Assembly: GCA_036583965.1 (NCBI GenBank)
Contig: JAZBQD010000013.1
Coordinates: 11,052,848 to 11,116,847, forward strand
From: Prunella strophiata
Lineage: Eukaryota; Chordata; Aves; Passeriformes; Prunellidae
DNA: 64,000 nt
Direction of reading: 5' to 3'
The notes under the pieces were generated by a model. That model was not told where the DNA came from. It saw only the letters and a program-made list of their open reading frames with translations, and ran no database searches. The number at the start of each line of letters is the position of its first letter. The stretch's first letter is position 1. This document shows, in pieces, positions 48,601 to 60,560 of the stretch. Made by a program: the position numbers and the translations under genes.

Positions 48601-51600
48601 TCCTGCAGGAGCTGTGCAAATGACCCGTGCTGTGACTGTGCTTGGCTGTATTAACAAGGTTTATTTCATGGGCAATCCAACTTTCAGGCATGTGATGTAT
48701 TAATAATGCTTCCTATTAGAAGTACCCTTTTAGTGCACCCATTTGAGAGTTATTTTTAACAAATGCATAGCAAGAACATGCTCTGACAAAGTCTGAAAGC
48801 TCTTGCTCTGCTGGGAAAGTCTTAAACAAGTTTCTTCCTGAAGCAAATAAATCAGTGTTTATTCTAGCACTTTTATTTCTTAATGAAGTACACTCAGGAA
48901 CTTTTTTGTATGACATTCAAGTCTGTCTTTGTGCTTTAGGAAGATAATTAATGTTTTCAGAAAACAGGATATGGATAGTTAAACTGGAGAAAGGAAACCA
49001 TTTTATTCAGCGATGTGAAGTTTCACAGAACTAATCGGGGTAGCTCACAAAGAATCCATGCTTTCCCAGCTGAGCAAGAGCACAGTAAAGGATGGGTACT
49101 GGATTACTGCTCTTAGTGGTAAACACAACCACAGCTATTTACAGCTATTTAATGTCAAGTAGGTGAGACTTTCTGAAGTAAAGTAATTTATTTTCCTTAC
49201 CAGAAGGGAGACTGAAAACTAAACTAAGCCTGTGTAAATTCCTTACACATCATCTGAGCTCCAAACTAAGTGTGCCTGTCTGGTGGGGACACAACAATCC
49301 AGAAGTGCCAAGTGCTGCCTCTGCAGATTGAGCACCCATTTATCACCGTGATCGATGGAGTGCAGCAGCACAAGGGAGGCTTATTTGCAGAGTGGAGCAG
49401 GCCTCACTTGGAGAGCAGGTCAGTTCTTCCCTCAGCCCAAACAGGGAATTAAATCCCTGCTGGCTGCAGCAGTGCTGGGGTGGGCTTATGCATGAAGAAG
49501 AGGTCACCATTCCACTCCTTGGTGTAGTTAGTACTGCACATCACAGGACAGGTAAAGCTGAGCAGACCTTGGACTGTGGCAGTGCAGCCCACACACGTTA
49601 AACCCACTGCCAGGGATTCTCACCTGTGTGCAGCCTCTGATTTCTGCACATGACATTTCTGTGTGTTACCAGAGGATGGTAATTCCTCTGCTGCTGCTGG
49701 GGAGCAGGATTGTGAGATCTGCCTCTCACTAATGCCACAGACCTGGCCCACTTCAAAGCAAAAGCACTGCTGTTCTTCAGAAGGGCCTGTGGAAGTCCAT
49801 TAGAGCAGAAGAAACTTGGTTTGAAGAACAGAGGTTGTCAAATATCTGCAACTCCTTGGCAGCAGGAGAAGATTCTTGTGCAAGACAGATGATATCTTCT
49901 GAAATATGTTCTTACTTTTTCTTGCCAAGAAATCTTACCCCCTTCCCATTCTGATGACAGAAAAAAACCTCCCTCTACTGAATGCGTTTCAGGGGAGTCA
50001 TTCCTTGCTGTGCTTTTGAAATTAATGGCTAAGCTGAATTCTTACACAGTTAATCAGCTTCTTCCCTTCATACCTGCTGTTGTCACCACAGCCCTCAAGT
50101 GTAATGAATCGAGCCACCCTGTGCTGGAAGAGCATCACGTTGTTCCTCTAACTGGAGCCCCATGGCTTTTCTTTATCTTCTTCTTTCTTGTTTTTGAGCA
50201 GGTGAACAAAACCCTGCCTCCCCCAGCCTGTTGTGAGCTGACACTTGACGCTGCAGTCAGTGCAAGTGTGGCTGTGCTGTGCTCTGTGCACACAGCCCTT
50301 GTTTTCAGCTGCCTCAGATGATAAGCTGCCATGGTTTTGCATTTCTCCTTGGATAATATTTTCACGTGATGCACAGGATAACAAGAAACCTTCATTACCT
50401 TGCCAAGTTCTTGGAATATACTGTGCTCTCCATTGAGCTCCGAGGCTCTGACAGTCGTTAGTGGAAATGTTAAGGTTTTCTGTCTTACAGGCTTTCAAAC
50501 CTAAGAGTAGCAAAGTAAAAAGGGATTAATTTGTTCTTTGTTTATGGCTCTCAAGCTGCCTCCTTGTTCTGGAGAATTTTAGCTTTGCAATGAGAATACA
50601 AAAGAGCTCTCAGTTTTAGGATTGAACTTTCAGAATGTGGTCACAGCTCAGTTAATGCAGTGATCTCTCTCCAAATAAAAAGGACATGAGAAAAGAGGTG
50701 CTCACTTCACCTCAGTTTGGCCAAGAGCTAATTTGCCAGTGATTAGTCCCTGTGTAAAAGTTGTTGGGTGTTGCACTGGAAGAGCAGGTACAATACAGAC
50801 TCTGCATCACAGCCAGGTTGGGGCAAGCTGGGTTTTACTGCTCACCTTGGCAAACCCCAGAGTGCAGCCACAGCACCAGGCTGATGAAACTGGGCTTGTG
50901 CTGGTATCACTTGTTTTGGTCACTGGTGCTGCTTTCAGCCTAACCAGGATCACCAACAGCCTTGCTGGGGTGCTGCTGTCTGCAGGAGCAGCTCTGTGCT
51001 GGGGCTGTGCTGTCTGCTGGTAACACAGTTCTCATTTAAACACAGGCTGGGGAATTGGGCTGAGTGTGACAGGTTGTCTGAGCTCCAGGGAGAAAGTCAG
51101 CCCCAGGGACACTCATCCAAACTCAGGCTCCTGGGGACTGGAACATGCCATCACACTCTGGGCTTTAGTTGGATGATTACAGATGAATTCCAAGTGCACT
51201 CCCTATTAAAACAATTACTGTATTTTAAGCTCTTTTTGTATAGTGTGTGAAATTACTAATTACTAGAGTGTTGCACTGGGGACTGACAGAGCCTGCTGCC
51301 TGTTGTTGGCTAATTAAGCTTTTTTCATATACTTGGGAACAGCACTGCTGAACTTCATTGTCTGGGGTCATCTCCTAAATATTCTGTTGCAGTAATTTCC
51401 AACCTGCAGTTCTCATTTGTTCTGCTGGAGCTTTTTTTTTTTTTTTTTTTGTCTTTAACCTGTTGGTGCTGATTTGGCTTTCAGTTTTCAGCAGCACAGC
51501 AGAATCCTCCTTCTGACTCCTTTTTTTTTTGTTTTCATTTCTTCCTTTTCAGCCACCTGAACTCCAAAATGAAGAGCTTTGTAGCTAAATTAGTGAGCAT

Positions 51601-52452
51601 GCAGGGAGTCACGGGAGGGAGCGTGGACTATTCCCAGCTGCACCACAGAGTGTTTTACCACCTCTGTGCTGAGTTACTGGTCATGGGAGTGATTCACAGT
51701 GGTGGAAGCTGTGTCAGCCTGTGCAACCCACTCACGAAATTTCTAGAACAGTGCATCAAAGAAAAGGGTTTGGTGGGGGTGGAAGGGAGGGGAGACCAAT
51801 CTTTTTCCCTTCATGCTGTCCATAGTCAGATCCTTTTCCTAGTGAGCACTCAGGAACCTGAATGCCTCAGCTGGTCACATAAAGGAACTGGATTCCAGCA
51901 GCTCTGTCCTGCCCATCATGGGGGAAGGAAGGGCAGTGGGCATGATGGTGCTTTTGGATCATGTGCAAAAAGATGAAAGGTTCCAGAGTACATTTTTATT
52001 CTTGGTTTACCTGAATGATCATGCATCTGAGGATTGCTCCAGACTACACACCTGATGCCCTGTGATGGCTGAAATAACAGGGGCAGAGCCTCACTGCTTC
52101 TCAGGCCTCCTGTAGCCTTGATTAGGAGACAAGGGGTCAGAGGTGGGGTCAGTTGGGATTTAATGACCTGGATTTGAGGGAGAGAGGTGATAGTGGTAAG
52201 ACACCAGTCTTGGACACACCAATATTAAAGAATTCTGTAACATTTGAGGTGATTGATGGCTGATTTTGCTGCTTGTTCTGCATGAAGTTTCACATCTTGG
52301 ATGTTAATGACAGGTGCTGGAGATTCAGTGGGAATTGGAAGTCTGCAAGCAAAAGTAACTTGCACAGATCTGGTCCCTCTGCCATGAGAGCAGAGGTCTC
52401 TGCACTCTTGAGTTGTTTCTCTGGTTAATAAAGGCCTTTTCATTTGCAACAG
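45696..52452 (+). other. KDM2B: Intron between exons 7 and 8 of window
   Basis: This 6757-base phase-0 intron begins GTGAGT and ends in CATTTGCAACAG. It holds a MIR-like remnant (48095-48465), an AT-rich patch at 48640-49010, a T20 run near 51430-51450, and a cryptic acceptor-like sequence at 51530-51552. Nothing else was recognised. Confidence 0.85.
48095..48465 (-). repeat. MIR/CORE-SINE-like remnant, fragmented
   Basis: AACTGGGGTGCAGAGAGATT (48101-48120) and, farther on, AAAGATTTGCCCTGTACCAC, ATAGAGACATAATGGCAGAG and CTCCTTGACCACTGAATCAT fit the complement of a MIR-type SINE (AACTGAGGCACAGAGAG...GACTTGCCCAAGGTCACA...AGTGGCAGAGC...TTAACCACTAGACCAT). The gap between parts suggests two copies or an insertion. 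Confidence 0.5.
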
Positions 52453-52539
52453 AACATACTAAAGGAACATGCTGATGATGACCAAAATCTTGCCATTTCG
52501 GGTGTCCCTGTGGTCAGCTGGCCCAAGAAGACCACAAAG
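52453..52539 (+). CDS. KDM2B: KDM2B exon 8 of window: segment leading to the CXXC finger
   Basis: The 87-base exon follows TTGCAACAG and ends AAG before GTAATG. It encodes exactly 29 residues, [20 protein letters not shown] and VSWPKKTTK. The human equivalent is [20 protein letters not shown] followed by VTWPKKTPK, directly upstream of the basic stretch and the CXXC zinc finger. Both borders are phase 0. The next family exon (basic region and CXXC with its Cys clusters) was not found before 64000, so the following intron is at least 11.4 kb unless an exon was missed. Confidence 0.95.
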
Positions 52540-53042
52540 GTAATGAGACACAATTACTTACTAACCATTGTTGTGCCTGGCCTGGTGTTTATTTATCTAT
52601 AATCTGACAAAGTGCTGTGTATTACCTATTGGCAGCTGCTAGCATTTTTAACACAAAATGTTACTTTTAATGGTTTTATGATTAAGACTTGAAGCAAAAC
52701 AAGAAAGTGCTTTAGCAGGGAGAAATCAGAGTTTCCATTCAAAAAGAATTTGTTTGAGCCTTACTTACCAGTATAAAACTTTGATATGTCTTGATCGTTT
52801 ACTAATTATGGTTAAATCTAAAAATCTTGATGCATTCTGTGTAAAATTAAATGATGTGTAAATGCTACAAATCAGTCACTTAGGGAACACTCTCGTCTGA
52901 ATGAGAAGATGGTTTTTCTCTTACACTATGAGACTTCCTGAGAGCTCTGTACATGTGCCACTTTAACTTTGAAGCATTGTTTTCTGTCCTTATATCCTAA
53001 TTTTTCCTCCTATACATGGGAGTAATTCTTTTCACTTTGCAG

Positions 53043-53137
53043 GAGAGCCATGAGGTTTGCTTCGTTAAGGCTGATAAAGAGTTTGAAATAATTAACCAAA
53101 GAACAATGTCAAAAGGCTGGTTGTTATTTATAACATG
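53043..53137 (+). other. Exon-like segment (candidate cassette or poison exon)
   Basis: A long pyrimidine tract and TTTCACTTTGCAG (ending 53042) precede 95 bases that end ATG before GTATGT. Read from the phase-0 border of the preceding KDM2B exon, the segment is open: ESHEVCFVKADKEFEIINQR, then TMSKGWLLFIT plus two bases. Ninety-five is not a multiple of three, so inclusion would shift the frame of an exon that starts at phase 0. No KDM2B protein known to me contains these residues. This rests on splice-site appearance and an open frame only. Confidence 0.3.
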
Positions 53138-56100
53138 GTATGTTTACCACACTGCAGTTATTCAGCACGCTGTAAAAGCAGCTTTGCTTATTTAGAAGAT
53201 GTCTCATCGCTTCTATTTTTACTTTCATTTTTCACTGAATTAGTTTTATAATCCATTATTTCTTTAGAAATGCTGAAGGGGTCGGTCAGCTTAAATCAAG
53301 CTTGGTTCTGAAAATCTGTTGTTGGTATCCCTGTAGATACCTTTCAAATAATTGCCAGGGAAGATAATTCACTCAGTTCTCACTTTTTGTGCTGGTGAAC
53401 TTGTTGTGGCACATGTAGCCATGAGAATTTGCTGTTTGCAGGTGGGAAGTAGGAGACCATAACCATGGAACTGCCAGAGGAGAGTGGGGCAGGATGAGCA
53501 CATCATGTTCCTTCTTGGTCTCTTTTTAGGTTTTAGCTCAGCACATTTTGGAGGAATTTTGTCTTGTTAAATACTTTTTTTCCCTTGTAGCTTGTAAAAA
53601 ACCCATGGGAATATGCTCTGTGTTTATAACATTGGTTTAGAAACAACAGTGGAAAACCTTGAGAAACAGGTGTGGGATTCTCCACTCCTCTGGCTGCTGC
53701 TCATTCCATGGTCAGGTGTATTTTAGGCATTGAATAAAGCAAAATCTCTGTGACCAGAGAAAAGGTGGTGTGGGAAACATGTAAGATAAAACTAAGGAAC
53801 AACTGACTCCCTTTTGAGCTTGTGAGAGAAGGGAGGATCTGAGTGCTTTGAGGCTTTTATAAGCTTTGGCATTTGTTAATGTTCTTGTTCACTTTATTTT
53901 GGAACCTTGATAAATGCTTCATTTCTTCTATTTTATTTCTGTGTATTGGCAATGTAACTGCAACTGTAAAGGATTTGTAATTTTTGTGATTTAAATCTTA
54001 CCCTTTTTTGCAAAATCCATCTTGCTGGCTGCAAGGGTTTTTTTTTCAGGTATTTATTTTCCTTCTGCTTTTCTGAAAGCAAAAACATTCAGGAGGCATC
54101 ATTCCCACTGGTATGACAATATTAAACATACCAGTTAATAACAAATACAAGGAAAACTTTCACAGAAAGTCAGACTTGAGGTTGAAGTTTGGAAGTAAAC
54201 AAAAATTTATAGCAGAAAAAATCCTTTCACCATTTTCTTTGTATTTGCTTTGCTTAATCTGTGATCAGCTTGTGTTATGTCTTCTGTTCTAGTTCAAAGG
54301 TACATTTGCAGATAGGGCTGCACATTTCCCAAGAGAAATTTGTTGTGGTGCTTCTAATTGGCAAATGTCCTTGTCATCTTCCATGTTGCAGCTATTTCCC
54401 TTCCTGGGAACAGAGGCCAAGTGAACAGGCTGGGAAGAGACATCTTAGAGCTGAGCCTTTGAGTTCCAAATTAAAATCTGTGGGAAAGACAATATGGGGG
54501 AGATTTGTCTAAAAGCACTTTTAGTAGTTAAGCTTGGTTATTTCTCCTTTGTTCCCTGTAAGCCCTGATAATGAAATAGAAGATTTAACAGAGAAGAAAA
54601 ACCCTTAGGGAGGGGGAAACTCCCTTGGAAAATGGATTGTAGCTGGTGGAGCAAGTCTTCATGGCCAGAAGATCCCACAAATGTTGAGCACAAGGCAGGG
54701 GAGTAAAATCTACCAGTAATTTTGCTTTCTGCAGTCTTGCAGTATTTACAGGAGAAATGGCAGATATTTCCTAGTGCTTTCCTGAGATCCTTGTGTTCAG
54801 AGGGAGCAGGAGATCCAGTACAGCACAGTACCTGCTACTGTGGGACTGCAGGGAGACATTTTTTTAGTTGGTATCAGCTTCCAGGGACAGGAGGATTGTC
54901 TGATTCCAAGCCATGAAGGAAAAGAAGGGAACTAAAATCCAGAAAGATGAAGCAGTACATGGAACAGAGTGCATCTCTCTTGCTTTCTCTTGAGAGAAGG
55001 CTCCAGAAGAGATTTAGAAAGACAAGAGCAGCAGATGGAGAAGGAAGAATAAAGCCAGCATTAAATGCCAAAACATTTCAAAGAAAATGGAAATTACTGT
55101 AAAGAAAGGAGGGGAAGAGACTAGAAATGGCAAGAGAGCAGGATTAGGAGAGAAGCAAGTACTGAGAAGGGATGGAGTGAGAAAAGCAAAGAGCAGAGGG
55201 AGAGAACCCTGACTGAAGTCAGAGATCCCTGGAACAGGGACAGGGAGTGTCTGTGGAAGTAACCCAAGCTGGGGAAGGTCGAGCTTGGTTACACTGACTT
55301 GTTTTGACAGAATGTGCCTTTGATAACCTGAATGATTTTTGAAGCAGCAAATAATATTTCCCTTTAAAACAGAGTCAGTTTCTTTCACGTGTTGTGAGTG
55401 TGACATGAGCAGTGTGCACAGAGCTGCAGAATGGCTCTTGAAGCCTGTGACATGCTGGGGTTTAGGGAAGAAATGTGTTCATTCACCTCAGATCCCACTG
55501 CAGAGAGGAGGAGGTGCAATGGGCAGGACATTTAACCAAGTGCAGGGAGGACCCGTCCGTGGGTCGTGGTCCCCAGTGGTGCCTCTCTCTGTCCACCTTT
55601 CCCAAACATTTGGGGCTGCAGTCACACTGCAGCTCCCTGACAAAGGGAGTGGCTCTCTGGGAAAAGAAACAGAAGTAATAATCAGCAATGGTTTAGGGAG
55701 TAGATGGAATAACTGGGTGACATTTGATGATCTTGTGGTAAGGCACAAAATGGGAGGCCGGGGTCTGAGCCTGTTCCCAGCTCTGCTGCAGCACCTTGTG
55801 TTGTGTGAGGTGAATGGCACATTCCTGCTCCCTGAGCTTTTCCTGGTGGAGATGGGGCTTCCCAGCTGGGAGGTGAAATTAATGGTTATAAAGCTCTCTC
55901 GTATCTTCAGTGCAAAGTTCTGTAGTAAAATGTAGGAACCATTATTATATTGTGGTAACAAGAGAGATGGAGTGTGATTCATAGACACCTCTTCAGCTCA
56001 TATTTACTCATCTTTATGGAGCTATTTTGAGTTGCTTGTACTTCTTATAATTTATTGATAATTATTTAGCACAATAATTACTCTCCTTTAGGCACCTTTT

Positions 56101-56452
56101 TTTTTTCCCCATTGGAAACTCTATTTCAGAAGAAGCAAGAACCTCTCTTTTTCTTTTAGCTGTACAGTAAGAGACAACAGTCCAGTGCCAGGGTTCTTAG
56201 GATATGTACAATAATCCTAATTTAGGCCTGTTGAAGGAGTCAGGAATGTGGGACTGAGTGGATATTTGAAACCTGCTTGTCCTGCTGGCTGACAGTTTCT
56301 GTACCTCCAGGCAGGACATTTCCCACTGGCTGCAGGCGCGGATGCAGCTGTGGATGTGCAGCCCCCATCCTGTTCCTGTGCTGGGGGCTGTGCAGCACTG
56401 GCCTGTCCTCACTTGGTGCAGGGCTCAGTGTTGTCTGGGGGGTTGCAGTCAT

Positions 56453-56720
56453 GGATCATTAAGGTTTCAAAAACCTCCAGGATCATCAAATCCACCCTTT
56501 GACCAAATCCTGCTGTGCTGAAGGGAAGGGCTCCATAGGGCACGCTGCCTTCAAGTGCTGGGCTCTTCAGCAGCTTAAGAGGAGCAAGAAATCACTCCAG
56601 CTAACTCCTACCCCGTCCCTGGGACATGAACTTCTGGGTGGTGTGAGCAGAGCCTAAACCTGATTTTCCACTGTGAGCTCACAACTGGTCACTGGAGCAG
56701 GAAGCTGATGCCTGCCAAGC
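56453..56720 (-). mobile_element. CR1 LINE 3' fragment, inverted
   Basis: GATCATTAAGGTTTCAAAAA, CCTCCAGGATCATCAAATCC and ACCCTTTGACCAAATCCTGC resemble the inverted 3' end of avian CR1 (TCATTAAGGTTGGAAAAGACCTCTAAGATCATCAAGTCCAACC...). Similarity fades toward the right, so the right end is approximate. Confidence 0.7.
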
Positions 56721-58210
56721 CCAGTCTCAAAACCCATTCCCATGAGTTAGTCAGACCTGCAGTACCAGAGTTCCCATTTATCTGCACAGAAATTAGGGAT
56801 AGTATTTTATTTAAGGATCTCAGAATATGGCTTAAGTAGAAACCACGTTTTTCAATCCATTTCCTATTTCTGGAAGAAAACAGCCAACTCCAGCAGCATG
56901 TAATTACACTCTGTGGCAGTGCCTTCTGTTTTTATCGTGATAAAGATCTTTAGTTGTCTATGAAGAGCAGCTATAAAGAACTAAAATATGTTTGGACTCT
57001 CCTGTTCTGTGAAGAGTTAGAAATGCAGACTGGGAGCTGGATTCTCATCTCTCTTACCTGGCACAAAACTAAAGCCACTGCATTTGCAATGAGAGCGAGT
57101 GTCCAAATATATTTAGGACTGGCTGTGAGCAGGAGATGGAGCTGTAATTTTCAGGAGCTGGTTAACAGTGCTGCAGTGTGGCTGTTTCTCTGATGCCTGT
57201 TCATATTCTTTCTTCATATAATTGTTACCTGTTGATTTTAAAAGAAGATAGCTGAGAAGTCTACTAAGGAAATGGTAATATTCCAATTTAATGGAATACT
57301 ATTAACTAGTAAAGGCCATAAACTGAAACTTTGATTGGATTATTGTTTTTTTTAAACACCAGTTTCCCTGCAATTGGCAGTGCAAATAATGTTCATAGCT
57401 CTGTATCAGGGCATGAGAACCAGGAAGAAAAAGTGATCATGAAAAAAAAAGGAAGGCATCCCTCAGGCTGTTTTTTTGGGGTTGGGGTGGTCACAGGTGG
57501 GCATCACATTGAAAGGGGATGGCAGCATCTGATCTCTGTCATTAGTGAGTTCTCTCCTACAGCAGTTCAGTTTGTACCCCATTATTTTTACTAGAAATCT
57601 TTTTGCAGAATTCTACAGACACATCCATGGATCTGGAAAAGAAGGATTAACTCTCATGAACTAATCTGTGAGAGGCTGATTCCTGAGGCTGAGGAAAGTC
57701 ACCAGCCCACAGGCCTTGTAGCACTGTCCTGTTCCTGGTGGTGCTGTCACCACTGTTAAAGGAGTTGTAGGAGCAAAGCAGAAATACAGAGATTCCCTTT
57801 GCTTATCTTCCCTGTTAAGATGGAAGATTATATCTTCATCTTTTCTGCTTAGTTTTCCCTAGTAGAATTTTTTTCTCTCTGTGAATTTACCTAATAATTT
57901 GTGGAACCTCTGGATCTTTTGGATCTCCTCAGCATCCTGTGCCAGTGTCCCCTGCAGTTTAATAAAGCTCTGTTGTGTAGATAAGTGCTTCCTTATGTTG
58001 TTTCAGATCTGTCCTTTAATATCATAAATACACTTCATGCCCTCTGTATCATGCATTCTGAGAAATTTGAATGAGGTCTCTGTTCATCTCTGTGCTGTCA
58101 AGGATTTTTTTATGCCCCCATTACTGTGTTTCAGTATTTTTTCCCCTATTCCCAAGCTGAAAATCACAAGTCAGTTCAGTGTTTTCTGGTACAAAAACCA
58201 TACATTTGAG

Positions 58211-58229
58211 CTTTTTTTTTTTTTTTTTA
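58211..58229. repeat. T19 homopolymer
   Basis: A T run flanked by TTTGAGC and ACTCTCTTC. Similar T runs occur near 3752-3768, 25637-25653 and 51430-51450. Confidence 0.85.
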
Positions 58230-59510
58230 CTCTCTTCTAGTTTCATTATAGGTAGTTTTGAGGTGAGGGTGAATGTGGAACTCCACAACCACATATATTC
58301 AAGATGTGATGTTGGAGAGCAGAGACTGGCAGGACATGCCTGGTTCAGCATGGCCCAGCAGAGCTGAAGGGGAGATGATTGTTGTGTAAGGACTTCAGGG
58401 GAGTATAATCATCAGGGCAGGAAAAGAGTTATTTAAGCTAATGGACAATGTTGGCATGGGAAGAAGTGAATATAAACATGCCATAAATAGATTTAGGCTG
58501 GAAGTAAGATTTCAGATCATTGTTCACAGTCTGAACCAAAGAGCAGACAAGAAGAACAGTGGACAGCTGTGATGAAAAGGGAGGCTGATTTTTAGAATGA
58601 ACCTGTATTTTAAACAGTAAAATTCAGCAAGATTAGCCACCATCTCCAGATTTGGACCCCACAGATGTCCCTATGTACATTCATATGTCTGCCACCATTT
58701 CCAGCAAGGAAACTTTTTCCCTCTTTTTGGTGTTTCACCTTAAAAGTCCTGGGAAGAGAAGAAAATCTACCAGTTTTTAATAACAGAGCTCCTTCATTTA
58801 TGGATTCAGTTTTATGTGACATTATGCATTGGATCAAAGCTAAGAAATAGTAAGTAAATGGACTAAGAATCAGTGGACACAATAAATTCAATTGTATGCA
58901 AAAATTAGGGGGCAAAGCATAAAATGGAGTGTTTTGATTAACTTGAAAGCAGTGTGATTTTTCAGAAGTGTTGAGCATTGTTTTGTATCAGTTTTTCTTT
59001 CAGTTCAGGGGGAGAGGTGTGAGGTGGACAAAGAACATTCCTGAAAACCTTTGAATAAGTGCTTCCAGTTTTTACTTGCTTGCTTACTAAGAATTCCTGC
59101 CATAGCTATCGTTGGGCCAGCTCCACCCAGAGCAGCAGGAGCAGTGAGGGACTCGTTAGAGCAATCAGTGCTTTAACCAGAGTGGTGTCTGAAACAGATC
59201 TGAGCATGTAAAAATGGCACAACATCAAACCAGCATCAGCTTCAGGAGCCTGCCCGGGGCTACCACCAGGAAAGCAACATTCCATGGAGCAGCAGTGGGA
59301 AAACTCTGCCAGATTCCCTAAGACAGGCCAGTTCCATGGAGATCTACTCAGGGAGCTTCCTGTGGGAATACACATGCATTAGAAAGCACATACTGACAAT
59401 TAAAAACAAGCACTTAAGAATTAAAGTAAAAATTGAGTCTATTTGGTGTTAGAAAAAACTTGGAAAGGATAAAAAAGATAAAGGTAGATAAGAGCAAAAC
59501 AATCTTGTGT

Positions 59511-59590
59511 AAATTGTTGTATGATGTATTTTCTGGTTGAGATTCTGGGTAAGTTGTTGTGTGGTGTATTTCTCTGGTTGAGATTCAAAT
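59511..59590. repeat. 40-base imperfect tandem duplication
   Basis: The two units (59511-59550 and 59551-59590) share AA(A/G)TTGTTGT, TG(A/G)TGTATTT and CTGGTTGAGATTC. They differ at a few positions and by a small indel. No function is suggested. Confidence 0.85.
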
Positions 59591-60489
59591 AAGTTTTCCA
59601 TCAGTCATTCCAAGTGGTGCAGGAGCAAAAAGGAGATTTAAACTGTCACATTTCATTCTTGCCAGGCACCAGCTTAAAGGTGTTTGAAATGATCCCACAC
59701 AGCAGAGCCTGAACTCTGTTTGGTGTCAACAACAATTTTAAATGCCAGTAGTCTGCAAGGAGATTTGCATATACAAATATGTGTGTGTTGTGAATCCTTT
59801 TTGTTGATAAAAAGTCCTGATTATAAAGTTCATAATCTACTGTAAATCAGGCATTTCTTCATAGTTATCAGATGCTAATAATTACTTTTCTCCCAGAAAA
59901 TAACACAAGTACAAAAGAAAATGAGGATTTAAATCAATTTAAATTTGTTTTTCTCTTTACTGATTTAAATTGTGATTGGAATCAGTGATTTAAATAATTT
60001 TGAATAATTTGTGTTCTTTTACACTGTAGGATAGTAGATGCCATGTGGTAGGAAAGAGCTGAAATGTATTCAAGAAAAATACCCCAGTTCTGGCTTCTGA
60101 CAAATCTATTAAGACACAAAACCACATAGTTGATGTTTGGGGGATATTTTTTTTAGGGGACTTCCCACAGTAGCTGTACACATGCAGAACTAAGGCCTTC
60201 CCCTGCTAAGAACACTTGGAGGCAGGAAAAAAACCTGATGCACCAGAACCAAAGGTTTCTCGGGGTACAGTGCAAAGGAGTGAAAGCTGTGAAGCTGCTG
60301 GGAGTTCCTGTCAAGCCTCTGCTTTCCCAGGGCACTGCTGCTCAGGAAGGCAGCTCCTTGCCTGACCTGTTTATTTTTCTGAGTGCTGTTTCAGTCTCTT
60401 ACACACATTAGTCCTCCAGACAAATTCATTAGTGCAGTAACTCAGTGCAGACCTGAGCAGTTCAGGGTCTGGTGGATGTGGATCCTACC

Positions 60490-60560
60490 TGAGCTGCCAT
60501 GGGGGGCTGGAACAGGATGGTCTTGAAGGTCCCTTCCAACCCACTCCACTCCATGACTCT
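60490..60560 (+). mobile_element. CR1 LINE 3' terminal fragment
   Basis: GAGCTGCCATGGGGGGCTGG, AACAGGATGGTCTTGAAGGT and CCCTTCCAACCCACTCCACT followed by CCATGACTCT matches the extreme 3' end of avian CR1 (TGGAACAGGATGATCTTTAAGGTCCCTTCCAACCCAAACCATTCTATGATTCT). Confidence 0.8.

Noticed and set aside
49270..49452. 60-codon frame with a protein-like stretch (EHPFITVIDGVQQHKGG)
   Set aside because: No flanking splice sites of quality, wrong setting for KDM2B and no recognised family.
51569..51976. 135-codon + strand frame after a good acceptor
   Set aside because: It is not in the frame set by exon 7 and no family match was recognised. Only the acceptor itself is reported as a finding.
55339..55988. 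The longest + strand frame (198 codons) with a 166-codon - strand frame over the same bases
   Set aside because: Both strands are open together and neither translation shows a recognisable domain or family. No splice phase links it to KDM2B. A chance frame or old decayed element is more likely.
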